Shown here in pieces: positions 21,240-33,514 of a stretch of 64,000 nt of DNA; the first letter of the stretch is position 1, and every line of letters begins with the position of its first letter. The DNA is from Sarcomyxa edulis (taxonomy: Eukaryota > Basidiomycota > Agaricomycetes > Agaricales > Mycenaceae). The stretch lies in the NCBI GenBank assembly GCA_009761415.1, contig QUOL01000003.1, forward strand, positions 868,001 to 932,000. The letters are read 5' to 3'. The notes beneath the pieces were generated by a model. The model was not told where the DNA came from, did not search any database, and saw nothing but the letters and a program-made list of their open reading frames with translations. Made by a program: the position numbers and the translations under genes.

Positions 21240-24200
21240 ATGGCCGAAACACCGACCTTGAGCGTGACTCTTTTAGGCGCAGGACAGGAAGTCGGACGAT
21301 CGTGTTGTGTTTTGCAATACCGAGGCAAGACAATCGTCTGTGATGCAGGGGTTCACCCAGCGTATAGTGGAATGGCATCACTGCCTTTTGTGGATGAGCT
21401 TGACTGGAGTACCGTCGACGCTATATTGATCACACAGTGCGTTCTTAGAAAGCTTTCAATTTCAACGACGGTGTACTGACCTGCGGTCCATCTATAGTTT
21501 TCATTTGGACCATGCAGCTGCACTGACATATATAATGGAGAAGGTCGGCCTTCTGATCGTCTTCTTTGAGATACCGTTGGGCTCACATATCCTTCTCAGA
21601 CCAATTTTAGGGATGGAAAGGGGAAGGTATATATGACGCACCCCACAAAAGCCGTTCACAAGTTCATGATGCAGGATTATGTTCGTATGAGGTTAGTCTA
21701 TCCTCTACAGACAATTTCGTTTATGCAAACCTCCCTTCATTCAGTTCGTCGGCGTCAGACGCACTCTTTACGCCCTTGGATATGACTATGTCTCTGGCAT
21801 CTATCATCCCGGTCTCGGCTCATCAACTCATAACACCATGTCCGGGGGTTTCATTCACACCATACCACGCAGGGCACGTATTGGGTGCTTGCATGTATCT
21901 TATCGACATCGCAGGGTTAAAAATTCTATACACTGGCGACTACTCGCGAGAAGAAGATCGGCATCTGGTGAAAGCCGAAATACCTCCTGTACGACCCGAT
22001 GTACTCATCGTTGAAAGCACGTATGGTGTCCAAAGTCTGGAAGGCCGCGAAGAAAAAGAGCAACGATTCACCAACCTCATACATTCAATCATTCGTCGTG
22101 GTGGACATGTCCTTCTACCTGCCTTTGCCTTGGGTCGAGCTCAAGAACTCCTTCTCGTCCTCGATGAATACTGGGAACAGCATCCGGAACTTCATGGTGT
22201 TCCTATCTACTATGCCTCTAATCTCGCACGGAAGTGCATGGCTGTTTATCAAACTTACATACATACAATGAATTCCACCATCAGGTCAAGATTCGCAAGA
22301 AGAGACAACCCGTTCGTTTTCAAGTGCGTCAAAGTTTCCCCGCTTTCGAATCATTCGTTTGCTGATTCTCTACAGACATATCTCCAATGTGCCGCAACCT
22401 CGTGGATGGGAGAAAAAGATCGCAGACGGTCCTCCTTGTGTCGTTCTCGCTACTCCAGGATTTATGAACAACGGCGCTAGTCGAGAACTATTCGAACTCT
22501 GGGCCCCGGACTCCCGAAATGGTCTTATAGTCACTGGTTACTCTGTTGAAGGAACTTTAGCCAGGGTGAGTGACAACTGGCTTGCTCTTGCTACATGTGG
22601 TCATATGTCGCTCTATGTCCGCTGTACATATCTCAAACAATGGGAATTTATTTCATCTCATCATGGCCCTCATCTTGAGATCACTCGCCGTCCTTTTTTT
22701 GGCAAAAGAGAAGTTGCGATTCCTAAGCTTATTTTTTTTCTATTCATGCTTAGGACATCATGACGGAACCAGAAGACTTTGTATCTGTCAAAGGAGTCAC
22801 AATACCCAGAAAGATATCGGTCGACTATATCTCTTTCAGCGCTCACGTTGACTATACTCAAAACTCTGAATTTATCGAGCTTGTCAGAGCTCAACATGTC
22901 GTGAGTCTTCAGTTTTCGTTGCTACTATCTTGCTGTTTCCTGTGCTCAACATGTAACGCCGTTTCTAGGTTCTTGTACATGGAGAGCAGACTGCTATGGG
23001 GCGTTTGAGGGCTGCTATGACGTCTCGATATAAGGATAGGGATGAAGATGTCAAAATACACACGCCTCGCAACCTGGAGACCTTGAATCTATCCTTCCGC
23101 GGAGAACGTGTCGCTAAAGTGCAGTATATATATTGGTTCTGATACTCAAGCACGACCTGACTGTATCTTATCCAGGCTATCGGAACACTGGCAGACAAAC
23201 CTCCACAGGCGAACGATGTTGTGTCTGGGCTGTTGGTCGCGAAAGACTACTCTTACACTCTTCTAGACCCCCGCGACCTCAAAGACTTCGCAGGACTATC
23301 AACGTGTTCCATAACACAAAGACAAAAAATTGTACTTGGCGTTCGGTGGGATTTAGTACGATGGCATCTGGAAGGGATGTACGGAAGTGTAGAAGAGGGT
23401 TTGGACAAAGATGGCGTTCCTACTATGCGAGTAAGACATATATCTCTTCTATGCACATGCGAACTCTCGCTCAATATATTTCGCGCAGGTAATGGGGGCT
23501 TTTGATGTGAAGCAAACTCAAGAGCACGAGTTGACTCTGGAATGGGAGTCGAGTGCTAGCAATGACATGATAGCTGACTCAACTTTGGCTTTGATAACGG
23601 GGATCGACAAGAGCCCTGCTTCCGTCAAACGTTGGTTTCTGGTCCTATCTCGCCGAAGCGAAAACTTACTGATTGGCTACTTTTCGTACAGTAACAACTC
23701 AGCCCCATGACCACTCACATCCTGTTTCGGATCTGCATCCGCATGCGGATTCCGAAGGTGAACTTTCTCCTGTTGTGCGGATACAACGATTGGCAATGTT
23801 CCTCGAAGCCCACTTCGGAGAGGTGGAGTTGCATATGCCCGAGGAAATAGCAGACGAACCAGAACAAGGCGAAGATGATCGGGAGCCATCGTTGCTTGTT
23901 CGATTGGATGATGTCGACGCTCGAATCAACCTCCATACACTAGTATGTTCTTTCAACCTCTGAGTTAGCTTTCTCTGATTAACCTTTATATGTAGACTGT
24001 CACAAGCTCGAGTGAGACTTTGAGAAAACGGGTGGAAGTTGTTCTCGACATGGCAGTGACGACCGTCAGCTCCCTCTCGGAGTCCTTCTCTGCCACTGCA
24101 CTTCAGGATAATACACCGGAAAAGCCTGTTGTTAAGGACTCCATTTCGCCTGGCTTATCGACGCTGGAGTCCCCTAGCCATGATGCCGAAGCCAAACCAA

Positions 24201-24286
24201 CAGAGACAGAAGTAAAAGAGACGAAGAAGACAGCTGAGGATAGTGAAGAGTCTGACATTGAAGGGATGCTAGAGGTCCATTCATGA
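21240..24286 (+). CDS. ysh1: mRNA 3'-end processing endonuclease YSH1 / CPSF73
   Basis: This is the zinc-dependent endonuclease of the cleavage and polyadenylation factor, which cuts pre-mRNA before poly(A) addition in the nucleus. It is a metallo-beta-lactamase/beta-CASP protein: [12 protein letters not shown] at the N-terminus, the metal motif HFHLDH at residues 66-71, [15 protein letters not shown], and VESTYG. The beta-CASP region follows with [26 protein letters not shown] and SAHVDY. Eleven exons (21240-21436, 21498-21543, 21600-21691, 21745-22323, 22376-22565, 22754-22900, 22969-23118, 23176-23430, 23489-23630, 23692-23942, 23996-24286) total 2340 nt, or 779 residues. The first intron splits the codon of His66. 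The C-terminal region ([19 protein letters not shown] onward) matches the layout of CPSF73 tails, with a Ser/Thr/Glu-rich end. Confidence 0.95.
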
Positions 24287-24881
24287 TCGAGGTCGGCCTA
24301 GCGAAGCTGTGTTTCTTGAAGTGTTCCACCTGACGATACCGCTTATAATACGGGCATCTTTCTTTCTGTTATCGTTGTAGTACCATGTAGCATTAATTCA
24401 ATTGCATTCCACGAGCAGTCATAATGAGAAATCGGGGATCAGTCGATTTCCAAGTTGACCAATCCCTAACCCCACTCTGTTTCGCGCTATGTCTATGTTC
24501 GACGTTGCCTCTGCTACCCGCGAATGCGCACGTATATATTGGAGCTGGAGGATACCGCAGTCACCCTCAAAAGCGTGTGTGCATGGGCTTGATTCGGAAG
24601 CAGATGTGCACTCATCAAGTTTCCCACTAGTTTTCTTCATCAATCATCAACGTATGCAGAAGCTACAACCTTCTAGTAGATACGTAGACTCAGAATCACT
24701 GCAGGATTTACAACACCTCAACATGTCGCTGATAAATCTAATGAATAACGAGCGCTGAACATAGCGTGAGATGTGGACGAAAAAGAGCGCAAAAAAGCTT
24801 TTGTTGTATATTTGCTGCTACAAAAAAATACGAACAGCTAACCCCACACCCGCACACGGAACCCACGAAGGTAGTAGAGTT
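24287..24881. other. Convergent 3' region between YSH1 and RACK1
   Basis: It holds the 3' untranslated sequence of both genes. Open frames near 24424-24758 lack codon bias and family features. No RNA gene was recognised. Confidence 0.35.
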
Positions 24882-26183
24882 TTATGAGGTGACGGTCCAG
24901 ACACGCAGAGCGTTGTCGGTGAAACCAGCAAAAAGTGTCTGACCATCGGCGGACCATGCGATCGACACACACTCCGGCTGCCGGGCGTCTTCACGGACAT
25001 CGAAAGCGGGCTTGAGCTCGTCGACGATCGACCTGAGAGAGAAATTATCAGCAATCATTATGAACAGAAATAAAGACTGGACACTGACTTGCTCTCAAGA
25101 TCGAAGATCTTGACACAGGTGGCGGTGGCTGCGCACAACCAGTATCGGTTGGGCGAGAACACAAGGGCGTTGACGATGTCGCCGGCCTCGAGAGAGTAGA
25201 GGTGCTTGCCCTCGTTGAGATCCCAAAGCATGGTGATTCCGTCCTTTCCACCGGAAGCGGCAAGGGAACCATCTGGGGATACGGAGACGGTGTTGATGTA
25301 TCCAGTGTGGCCGTAGTGGTTGGTCTTCAACTTGAACTTGGAGAGCTCCCAGACCTGATAAGAAACGTTAACGCTATGTTCAAACAGGTTTACAATCATG
25401 TGAAACGAATGGGAGTCAGAGATCTTGGTGGAAAATGTAGTCTCATTGGACAAAGTCCTCTGAAGTAGCAAATATATTTTCGAGTAACATCATACGGAAA
25501 GTAGGGATATGAGAATGACTGGACAAGAAGCAGGCTCACCTTGACAACCTTATCCCATCCACAAGACACGATAACGGGGTTCATCACGTTAGGGCTGAAA
25601 CGCACGCACGATACCCTGATTTGTCAGAAAATAATGATCAGCTTTTGCGGAGCCACAAGCAGCGACTAGGTAGGTTCGTACCACTCGGAGTGGCCATCCT
25701 CCTTAATATCGTATTTGCATTCTCCGAGGGTGTTCCAGAGTTTGATTGTTCGGTCACGCGAACCGGAAACGATTTGTCTGTTATCAGCACTGAAGCTGAC
25801 GGACAGGACATCGGAGGTATGTCCTACGAATCGGCGGGTGGTAACACCGGTGTTGAGGTCCCAAAGACGGAGGGTGTGGTCCCAGGATGAAGAGAGGGCA
25901 AATTGGCCATCGGAGGAGATTACGACATCAGAAACGAAGTGGTTGTGTCCGTGAAGGATTCTTTTTGGGTAACCGTAGGAATCCTCATCGCGGGTCAATT
26001 GCCAGACAATGATAGTCTTGTCTGAGCATAAATTGTAAGTTGGGACTGCAATCTGAATCATTTTGAGGATGTACCTCGGGATGCGGTGAGAATCATGTCC
26101 GGGTTCTCTGAGGAGGTGGCAATTGCGGTGACCCATCCCTTGTGGCCTTCCAGAGATCCGAGGAAACGCAGTTGGTCGGACAT
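24882..26183 (-). CDS. cpc2: RACK1 / CPC2 guanine nucleotide-binding beta-like protein
   Basis: This seven-bladed WD40 protein binds the head of the small ribosomal subunit and acts as a scaffold for kinases and in general amino-acid control. The 313-residue length matches the family. It starts [18 protein letters not shown] and shows repeated GH...WD blocks: [61 protein letters not shown], and a last [18 protein letters not shown] blade. Exons are 26075-26183, 25682-26021, 25540-25615, 25089-25354 and 24882-25032 (942 nt). The third intron (25355-25539, 185 nt) is about three times the usual length here because it contains a C/D snoRNA. The yeast orthologue ASC1 also hosts a snoRNA in its intron. 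Confidence 0.97.
25412..25497 (-). ncRNA. C/D box snoRNA U24 (snR24 type), intronic copy
   Basis: Read on the minus strand, C box ATGATGT begins at 25493 and the D box CTGA ends at 25416, a 78-nt core. Inside are ATATTTGCTAC (guide upstream of a degenerate D'), an AATGAGA C'-like element, and CCACCAAGATC one base before box D. These two guides are the diagnostic elements of U24/snR24, which directs 2'-O-methylation at neighbouring sites of large-subunit rRNA; they are complementary to the rRNA segments GATCTTGGTGG and GTAGCAAATAT as I remember them. Its place inside a RACK1 intron matches snR24 in the yeast ASC1 intron. It is expected to be released by debranching and trimming of the spliced intron. 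The ends are approximate. Confidence 0.9.
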
Positions 26184-26329
26184 GTTGTTTTGAAAATGCT
26201 ACAGACAGCGGCGACGAGGAATTCAGGCCTCTGTCACACCCGGCCCAATGTCACAAGCTGTCACATTAGTACTGTACAGTTTCGGAATTTGCCGTCAATA
26301 TATCCCATTCCTCCTTCTTCCTCATTTAT

Positions 26330-26790
26330 GGATCCTTGTTCATCGTTCGTTTCCCCGACAGCGGTCTTCAACAAGCGGAGCTAGTAACATCGGATCCTCG
26401 TGGTTTTAGTGGGGAGATTGCTGGTGCAGACTTGTGAGTTCGAGTCTTTTCGTCTCTGCTGCGTTGTTTTTCTCTTTCTACATGATGTTATACGAAAATA
26501 TATTTGCTACTTCAGAGGACTTCGTCCAATGAGACTACATTTTCCACCAAGATCTCTGATTCCCTTTTCTTCATCTGGGCTTTGCTTTGTCGAGTTGTGC
26601 ATTATCTGACTTTTGACTAACCTCGACTTTCTTTCTTAGGCTTTCTCCCTTGTGCGATCTTAGAAGCAGATCTGCGCGTCTCTCTCGATCGCCTTTGTAC
26701 TGTCCTGTACTGTATTGTCGTCATCATGCCCAGCTATCCTAATACTATGTTGCATCCTAATCCTGGTCAATCCATCTCATGAGCATCTGC
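26330..26790 (+). ncRNA. Putative spliced snoRNA host transcript, divergent from RACK1
   Basis: A plus-strand GT-AG intron can be placed at 26434-26639. It has donor GTGAGT, branch-like CTAAC about 20 bases before the end, a pyrimidine tract and acceptor TTCTTAG. It is 206 nt long and contains a complete U24 snoRNA. The flanking exons carry no long frame, so this looks like a non-coding host gene of the GAS5/SNHG kind. The only neat frame is an 18-codon one in the second exon (ATG at 26726, TGA at 26780-26782). It is divergent from RACK1, with a few hundred bases between. Transcript ends are guesses; only the intron is well supported. Confidence 0.55.
26478..26563 (+). ncRNA. C/D box snoRNA U24, second copy
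   Basis: C box ATGATGT is at 26482-26488, the first guide ATATTTGCTAC at 26500-26510, a C'-like AATGAGA at 26528-26534, the second guide CCACCAAGATC at 26544-26554 and D box CTGA at 26556-26559. By eye 75 of 78 bases from C to D are the same as in the RACK1 intronic copy. The three differences lie outside both guides and both boxes. Sequence outside the core is unlike the other copy, so this is a snoRNA-sized duplication or an old retroposition, not a recent duplication of RACK1. Confidence 0.88.
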
Positions 26791-27042
26791 GGAGCGCAAT
26801 TCTCCGATATGAGCAGATACTCTCAGATACTATTCGTCTTTCTTGAACTCGTTCTTGTCGAAACCATCCAGGAAAAGTTGTACGCCGGGCTGCTTATCTT
26901 GCCAGAATCTCAAATTTACGCGTCGAAGCGCGTGTGTCACGCAATCATGGTCACAGAATTTCAATTGATCACTGCGCCCAGATATTGTTCGAGCTTGGAG
27001 GTCAACACTTTATCTTCACTTTCATTCCCTCCATCTCGAAGA

Positions 27043-28748
27043 ATGAAGACGCCTGTCATAAGTCAGTGTGAACAGAGCATGTCTTTACCTTTGCTGACAA
27101 TGCCTCACAGTCGATACTGATCCCGGGATTGATGACATCCTCGCAATGTATGTGGTGAAGTAAACATCGTATCTCGCGGCTGATGGATTTCGATTAGATT
27201 GCTGGCTCTCGCCTCTCCAGAGCTAGATGTGCTGGCCATCATACTCTCATACGGTCAGAACTTGCTCATGTCATTCATTTTCAGTATTCTTGCTGAAGTC
27301 GATATCAGGTAACACCGACATTGAGTCTTCGCAGTCAGTCGTGCCTTCCGTTGCATATAAGGCAGCCTCGATGTACTCATAATCATCAAGTCGTAACATT
27401 CTCAAAGCATACCATGCGATCGACCGTCATCTGGAACAGCATCCTGGCGACAGAGATCGGTTTCCGAACTTCTTCCAGGCGGTGAAACCAATCCTTGCCC
27501 GAGGATCTGCAGGTCCTTTGCAAGGAGACTTGCACAGTGCGCAATACTTCCACGGCAGGTCGATGATTCCGAAGTTCTTTGACGTCTTCCATGTATTCTA
27601 ATCCAGCAACATAGAGATGGATTAGGCGATATCCCGCAAAGACATCCAGAGCTGGAATCTCCGTGGATAGAAGCAGAACACCCAGAAGGGGAGCATCCTC
27701 AACTCACAATGACCGGCAAACCAGGCGTAGAGGTTGCTCTTGACCTCATACTCACGTATCCGGCCAGGAGTATCACATACATAGCTCTCGGACCCCTGAC
27801 TAATATTGCTCAGATACTAAGATCGAATCCCACTGCCCTACAAGATCGTATCGGACGTATCGTATGCATGGGAGGTGCTCTAGACGTCCCGGGCAATACT
27901 AGTCCGGTCGCAGAATGTGAGTCTTCCTATACATGATTGTCTTTACATACTCATAGTCATATCGAAATATTTGTGATAAGTCAATTTTTTCGCGGACCCG
28001 TATTCAGTGAAAGAAATCCTCGTATCCAAGGATTTTCCCTTCGACCGGTTCACGCTCCTTCCCTTGGATATAACGACTCCTCATGAGCTCCCATTCCCTA
28101 TCTACATAGACAAAGTCGACACTGTCTTTACTTCGACTGTTTCCCCGTCCGTTAGCTCGGAAAAATCCCCTCTGACACACTTCACGAGCTCATTTCTGGA
28201 ACGTACGAGAGAAGTCATGCTCCAATTTGGGAAGGACGCTATGGAGCTTCACGACATTGCGACTGTGTGGTTTGCTATCGAGAATCCACCATTATCAGTT
28301 ACCGTGCAGAATCAGGATGTCTTAGCCGCGAAGTGGAAAGTTTCAAGAAGACATTTCGACGTGGAACGGTACGTTCGGTCCCGTATAAACATACCATTCG
28401 ATCTCATTCGTGCAACCTTGGTTTAGCGTCGGAGAACTCACACGTGGAATGTTAGTCGTCGATCGGCGAGAGGATGAAACGGCATATGCTCCTGGGGCCA
28501 ATCGTGCAGAAGTGCAGGCGCAGCTCGACCAAGCGAAGGGCCATCACACAGGAGATTGGGAATCCACGGCAGTTCCTGCGCAAGTTGAGATTGAGATCAA
28601 CCTTGCATATAAGACGGGCGACGCTGTGATTTTGCACGATGGTCCAGGAGTGCTTTGTGTCACGGAAACGCCTGGTCCAAGCGTTCTTCTTGACCTTATG
28701 CTCAAACGGATATGGGGCGTATCAGAAGTGAAACAAGGTCAGCCCTAG
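27043..28748 (+). CDS. Inosine-uridine preferring nucleoside hydrolase
   Basis: This Ca2+-dependent N-ribohydrolase splits nucleosides to ribose and base in purine/pyrimidine salvage. It has 438 residues. The metal-binding N-terminus is VIIDTDPGIDD (Asp8, Asp10, Asp14 and Asp15). GNTD, TYIALGPLTNIAQ, CMGGALDVPGN and AEFNFFADP follow, with HDIATVW near the C-terminus carrying the usual His-Asp. Exons are 27043-27061, 27111-27147, 27198-27253, 27309-27333, 27391-27558, 27615-27916, 27981-28368 and 28427-28748 (1317 nt). The 5' exons are small and one (27309-27333) is only 25 nt. No signal peptide is present. An insert of about 60 residues around DRHLEQHPGDRDRFPNFF is typical of fungal members. 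Confidence 0.92.
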
Positions 28749-29196
28749 GTGCACAGTCTTACAATTGCGATATACACAGTATTTAGATCTATATATACAT
28801 ATGGCACTTCAGGTTCGTGTATTTTGCCTGCCACCATGACTTCTTTTACGCCACTCCGTCTGATAAGTTTTCTTTTGGCGACGAATGAAGAAGATCTGAC
28901 TGTAAACAGTGATAAGATTGTGATGTGCGACGAAAATATGATAGCGATGTGAGATATCCAAGATGTCCGAGGGGCCCATATAAAGGCGACTTGAATCAGT
29001 GAAAAATCATAAGTGGACGAATATATATCATCATGAGCAATTTCAAACATTCAAGAGAGACCGGGCGGAAAGCAAATGCAATGCATCAAGAGAGAAGGGT
29101 ATGTAGATAGCGACGTACATCTGCACGGAGACCACACCTCGAGAAAACAACACGATATATATGCGGCCCATCGTTCCTGCGACTGGCTGCTTATTT
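28749..29196. other. Convergent 3' region
   Basis: This is AT-rich sequence between the nucleoside hydrolase and RhoGAP stop codons. No RNA gene was recognised. Confidence 0.35.
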
Positions 29197-32100
29197 TCAT
29201 CGTTGGATGCTCCATCCACCATCAACATCGGCCGCTAGCAGTACACTCTGTGTCCAATCCTCCTCCTCGTCATCATTATCCAGAAGTCCGAGATGATTAG
29301 ACGAAGTGGTAGAAGATAGAGACCCAGCCTTAGATTTTTTAGATCGTAGCGTAGGCACTGTTCGCAAGTGAGAGGGCTGCGGCTCGGACTCCGGCAATGT
29401 GAGATCAAGTCTCGAGCCTGATGGGCTACGGTAGAAGTCTGCGATGGGGGTTGGACCAATTGCTGTGGAGGACGGGGTCGGTGGATGTACAGAGACACTG
29501 GCAGCAGGAGCATTGGCTCTCGTCGCCTCTAACTCGTCGTCAATCCCCAGTCCAAGGCGGAAGGGCGATGACTCAATTGACGTATCCAATGTAGGCGGTA
29601 GGGCGTCACAGCTGGAATATAGAGGGGCAGTTACTGCCGATATTGGGGTCGACATCGCGGAGGAGTCAGATACAGCCGAGGTCGGCCTGAAGCTAGTCTG
29701 TAGATATGGTGAGAGTCCTCCTCCCGGAATCGGAGAAGGTCCTGAGATGACTAGGCTGGATGCGGAACGTTTGGTGAAAAGAAGGTGTAACGAAGGCTTC
29801 TTGAGTCTTCGAGCTCGAGCTGAGGAAGGAGAAGAAGGTAGTGAAGCACTCGACGTGCCGAAGGATGGTAAAGATAGACTGGGGATAGATCTTTTAGGAG
29901 AGAGCGGAATTATTGGAGCACTTTCTCCGGCTGCATCTGAGGGAAATTGGATACCACCGAAGGATAATTTATGAGGAGCGGGAGGAAGAGGAAGGTTGAT
30001 GGGTTCCGCGATGGCGGGTGGCCAACGTGCCTGTCCTTTGTTGCATGAATCAGCATCATTCATTGGAAGATGAGAAAAGGAAGGCGCGGCAGACGACGTG
30101 GACGGCGTGGCTAACGATTCAGCCGAGGAGGAAAGTGGAGGAGAAGGAGCATATGGACCTGAGTGGGAGGCGGGGTAAGATATCGAATTCCCTTCGGACA
30201 CGTAAGAAACGGCGTCATCTTGTACAGACATAGTCTCAGATCCGGCGGCGGTGGCGGAAGGGTTGATAGATGCATCCGCGTCAAGCAAAGAAGAGTCGTC
30301 ATCATCGTCCTCAAGGATATTCGCACTGTCCTGATCCATATACATTGTTGGGACAGGGACACGTCTCGTTCCAGTGGGCCTGACACGCTCACGCTCAATC
30401 CCGAAGACTTTCTCCTTGGCATTACCATCCTCTGAATTGCTATCATCAACTTCGTCCCCCTCGTCTCTCGTTTCCAATGCCGAAGAGGGAGATGCAATAT
30501 CAATCACGACGCTCTCACGTTTGATATCCAGGATAGGGGATATCTCGGGAGGAACAGAAGCAGGAGCAGGAATGTTGTCCCAGATACCTTCGCCCTCGCA
30601 TAAGACCCGCAACAATGGTGGGCTCATGTTTAGACTCGGGCAGAACACCAAGAGAAGGTTGCTCAACGGCATCTTTGTCTCTTTATATGCCCTCGCTGTC
30701 GCGTTGATAAGTTCAGTCACTGTGCGTATCAGATCACGATTCTCTTGCGGAAGTTGGGAGATCAGCGATCGGAGAGCATTCAAGAGTGGTTGGGAGGGTG
30801 GGCGCATCCCGGTGAAACTTGGCATGGCGAGGGTTGATAGGGAAGGCGGCTTTCGAAGAGCTTGGAATCCAGATTTAGGACCTGATGGTAAGGAGGGTCC
30901 TTTCGCACCCTCGTGGATCAGAGGCAATGGTTCGTTGCTATTCGTATTACTTTCAGCAGTCATGGCAAGGTCAAAGTAAGGCGAAAGTGCACGGGTTAAG
31001 ATCGGTTCAGGTACTATAATCATAGAAGTGAGTGACATTCGGGACCGTACGATCGAGACTGATCTCCTCACATTCACGAAGATATGCCTTGAATATAGAA
31101 GCAACTGCGTGAGGGTCAAGATCCCCTGGTGTGCATTCTGACATGTCGTAATCGGCCCCTATAACAAGTGTGATGTTAGCAGCGATGATACATGAAGGTT
31201 GCAACATGAATTTAGACTCACCCGTGTCAAACTCTGTCCGTAGCTTTGCTACGTGGGATGAACGACCGCTGATACTGAGTAACGGGAAAGATATGAGGGT
31301 TTGTGTGACTGTATCATGCAACGATGCTTACCGGAACAGGCCTTCTTCTTGCAACCCCCAGATCATTAAATGCTGGGTGCAACGCACTACAAGAGCAGGT
31401 ATCATCCGGGTCTCCAAAGCCTTCTGCTTGAGATCCTTCGGGCTGACACTTCCTTGCCTCTTGTGCTGCTGTCGTCTATCGGGTCCGTCCTCACTGGACT
31501 GTCCGACATACACAGCAGTATCCCTCACACACGTTTTCAAATCCCTACCGAACACGATCCCACCAGCCACGCCGGCACCTCCATTGTTTCTTCGCATGGG
31601 CCCGCGCAGACGTCTACCTAGCGAAGGGCCAGCAGGAGTCAAGAACGCATCTGAGTCCGACGCTGAGGCTGATGTAGTAGAAGAGCCGATACTCCACGAA
31701 CCGGAAGGTGCGTTAGGCGTCCTTCGCTGTTTATTTTTCCCTAGTGGAGTTGGGAACAAACCTGGACTCGAGTTGTTTGATGGTGTCCGCCCAAGGCCGT
31801 AATCAAGATGGGAGCCATTACTAGAATAAGAGGAAGGCGCAGTGTTTGTAGACGAGGAGGCAGATGTATTATGACTGGAACCGAGGCCACCCCACGCCCG
31901 GCCGACTCTCTCAACAGCACGCTTAGCCAGTCCAGCTGCAGGACCGAAATTATTAGATATGCTTATAGCTGCCTGCCGGAATCCAGGCTGGCTTTGTGGA
32001 GGTGGGGCCTCTGCTGGTCGATTAGGGTGGATAGGTGGGGGTAGGGACGGGCTATTACGATTATGATACATGGGAGGAGGTGAGATATTGCTGTTGTTGT

Positions 32101-33514
32101 TGTTCGTGGCAGTCCAAGCAGCGAGTCTGCCTTTGATGTTGTTCCCTGTCGTCTGTATACCAGCACTGGAGGGTGAAATAAAACCGTTCGCGGCCGCTTT
32201 CGTCAAGGTCGGGGTCTCTCTCGAAGCAGATGGTGAGATGGGGGCTCCTTCGGATCGGGACGGATGTCTCATCTCGGTCACAGATACGCTAGTAGGTGGT
32301 GGAGTCTGTGATTTCGTGCTTGAACCTGGCCCGAGATTGAGAGACATGGACCGTCGATTATGAGACCTAAGTGATGATGCAGGAGAACTGCTCTTGTTAA
32401 GTACTGGTGCGATATCCTCGTCGAACGATTTGAACGTATCGTCTTCTTCCTCAGCCATCCCAAAGTCTGCATCCGTGACGAGTGCACTTAGACGTTTGTT
32501 GACGGGTACAATCGTATGGGTAGACTGCAACGACTCTGCCATAGACACAGGCCTTGGAGTACGATTTCCAAAACCTGCTCCCGGTCTGATTGTGTGATGG
32601 CTTATCGTAGAATCACTCCTCCGCCATGAATCCTTTGAATCAACTTTTTCCACTTCAGTCTTTTCCGGTTCTGGTTGCCGTTCTTTCACAGCACCCTCTT
32701 TATCACTTTTCTCCTTCTTCTCCTTCTCTTCCGCAGCCACGCGCTCCTGCTCGTCACCCAACCGCATGAAGTTCAACGCAGACGTCATACCCGGACTGAT
32801 AGGCATAATCGAGACACGGTGTGAATCCGATTGTATGTAGTCACTGGTAGCTAACGGTGGAGGCTTCCTAGATACCATCATCATACCCGCAGGTTTCGGC
32901 GGAGGAGGTGGAGGCACAGACGATGCAGGACTGATGGGGGTTTTGGGCGATTTCTTGAATACCTGCGACGCCAGCTGTAAAGTCAGCTGTTTGGCCCCGC
33001 CCACAGGTGTGAGTCGGGAGGACGACGGCGTCACCTGCTCTGAATCCGAGACGTATGAATCAAGACGGTCCCTCTCCTTCTCCTTGCCCTTCCCACTACG
33101 AAAAAAATGGGATAGCGATGGATCGTCGGAAGGTTTTCTCCGGCCCCCGAGAGCACGTTTCAATCTGGAGCCTGTGGCAACTGCGGCTGCGACGCCTTTG
33201 GAGGCCAGTTGAGATGATGTTGTTACTGGTGCATTTGCGCGGGAATAGTTTTGGCCCATAACGAGAGCTAGAGAGGAGGAGCGAGGGCGAGGAGCAAGAG
33301 CGACGGTACCGACACGAGGTCTAGGAGGAGGAAGGTGGGAATGATCGGAGGAGTTGATATCGGACTGGCTGGAATTAGAGGGTGCTGCAGGTAGCATTGA
33401 AGATGCTGCGGAGGAGGAGAAAGACGAAGAAAATGAGGCAGAAGTAGATGAAGAGGTGAACGAGGCATTACTGCTCATGACAGCAGGACTAGATGGATTG
33501 ATGGAGGCATCCAT
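29197..33514 (-). CDS. RhoGAP-domain protein
   Basis: This predicted GTPase-activating protein for Rho/Cdc42-type GTPases acts in polarity and actin control. Exons 31332-33514, 31222-31274, 31072-31158 and 29197-31013 sum to 4140 nt, or 1379 residues. About 680 N-terminal residues are Ser/Pro/Lys-rich and disordered. The RhoGAP domain starts near residue 690: VVRCTQHLMIWGLQEEGLFRISG, where Arg728 of GLFR is the arginine finger. Then come VAKLRTEFDTG, DLDPHAVASIFKAYLRELPEPILT, LPQENRDLIRTVTELI and the Asn-containing KMPLSNLLLVFCPSLN. An insert of about 70 residues splits the domain after PYFDLAM. The C-terminal 350 residues are again disordered and Ser-rich. Long antisense frames over these Ser/Pro tracts are composition artefacts. 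Confidence 0.9.

Noticed and set aside
26399..26460. tRNA-like A and B boxes (TGGTTTTAGTGG and GAGTTCGAGTC)
   Set aside because: The two acceptor-stem halves do not pair and no anticodon stem can be drawn; the B-box-like part overlaps the likely splice donor of the snoRNA host.
29444..29974. 176-codon plus-strand frame
   Set aside because: Antisense to the Ser-rich C-terminus of the RhoGAP gene, with no family features.
31170..31802. 210-codon plus-strand frame
   Set aside because: It is antisense to the RhoGAP gene, whose domain motifs and phase are clear; the frame arises from Ser/Pro-rich codon composition.
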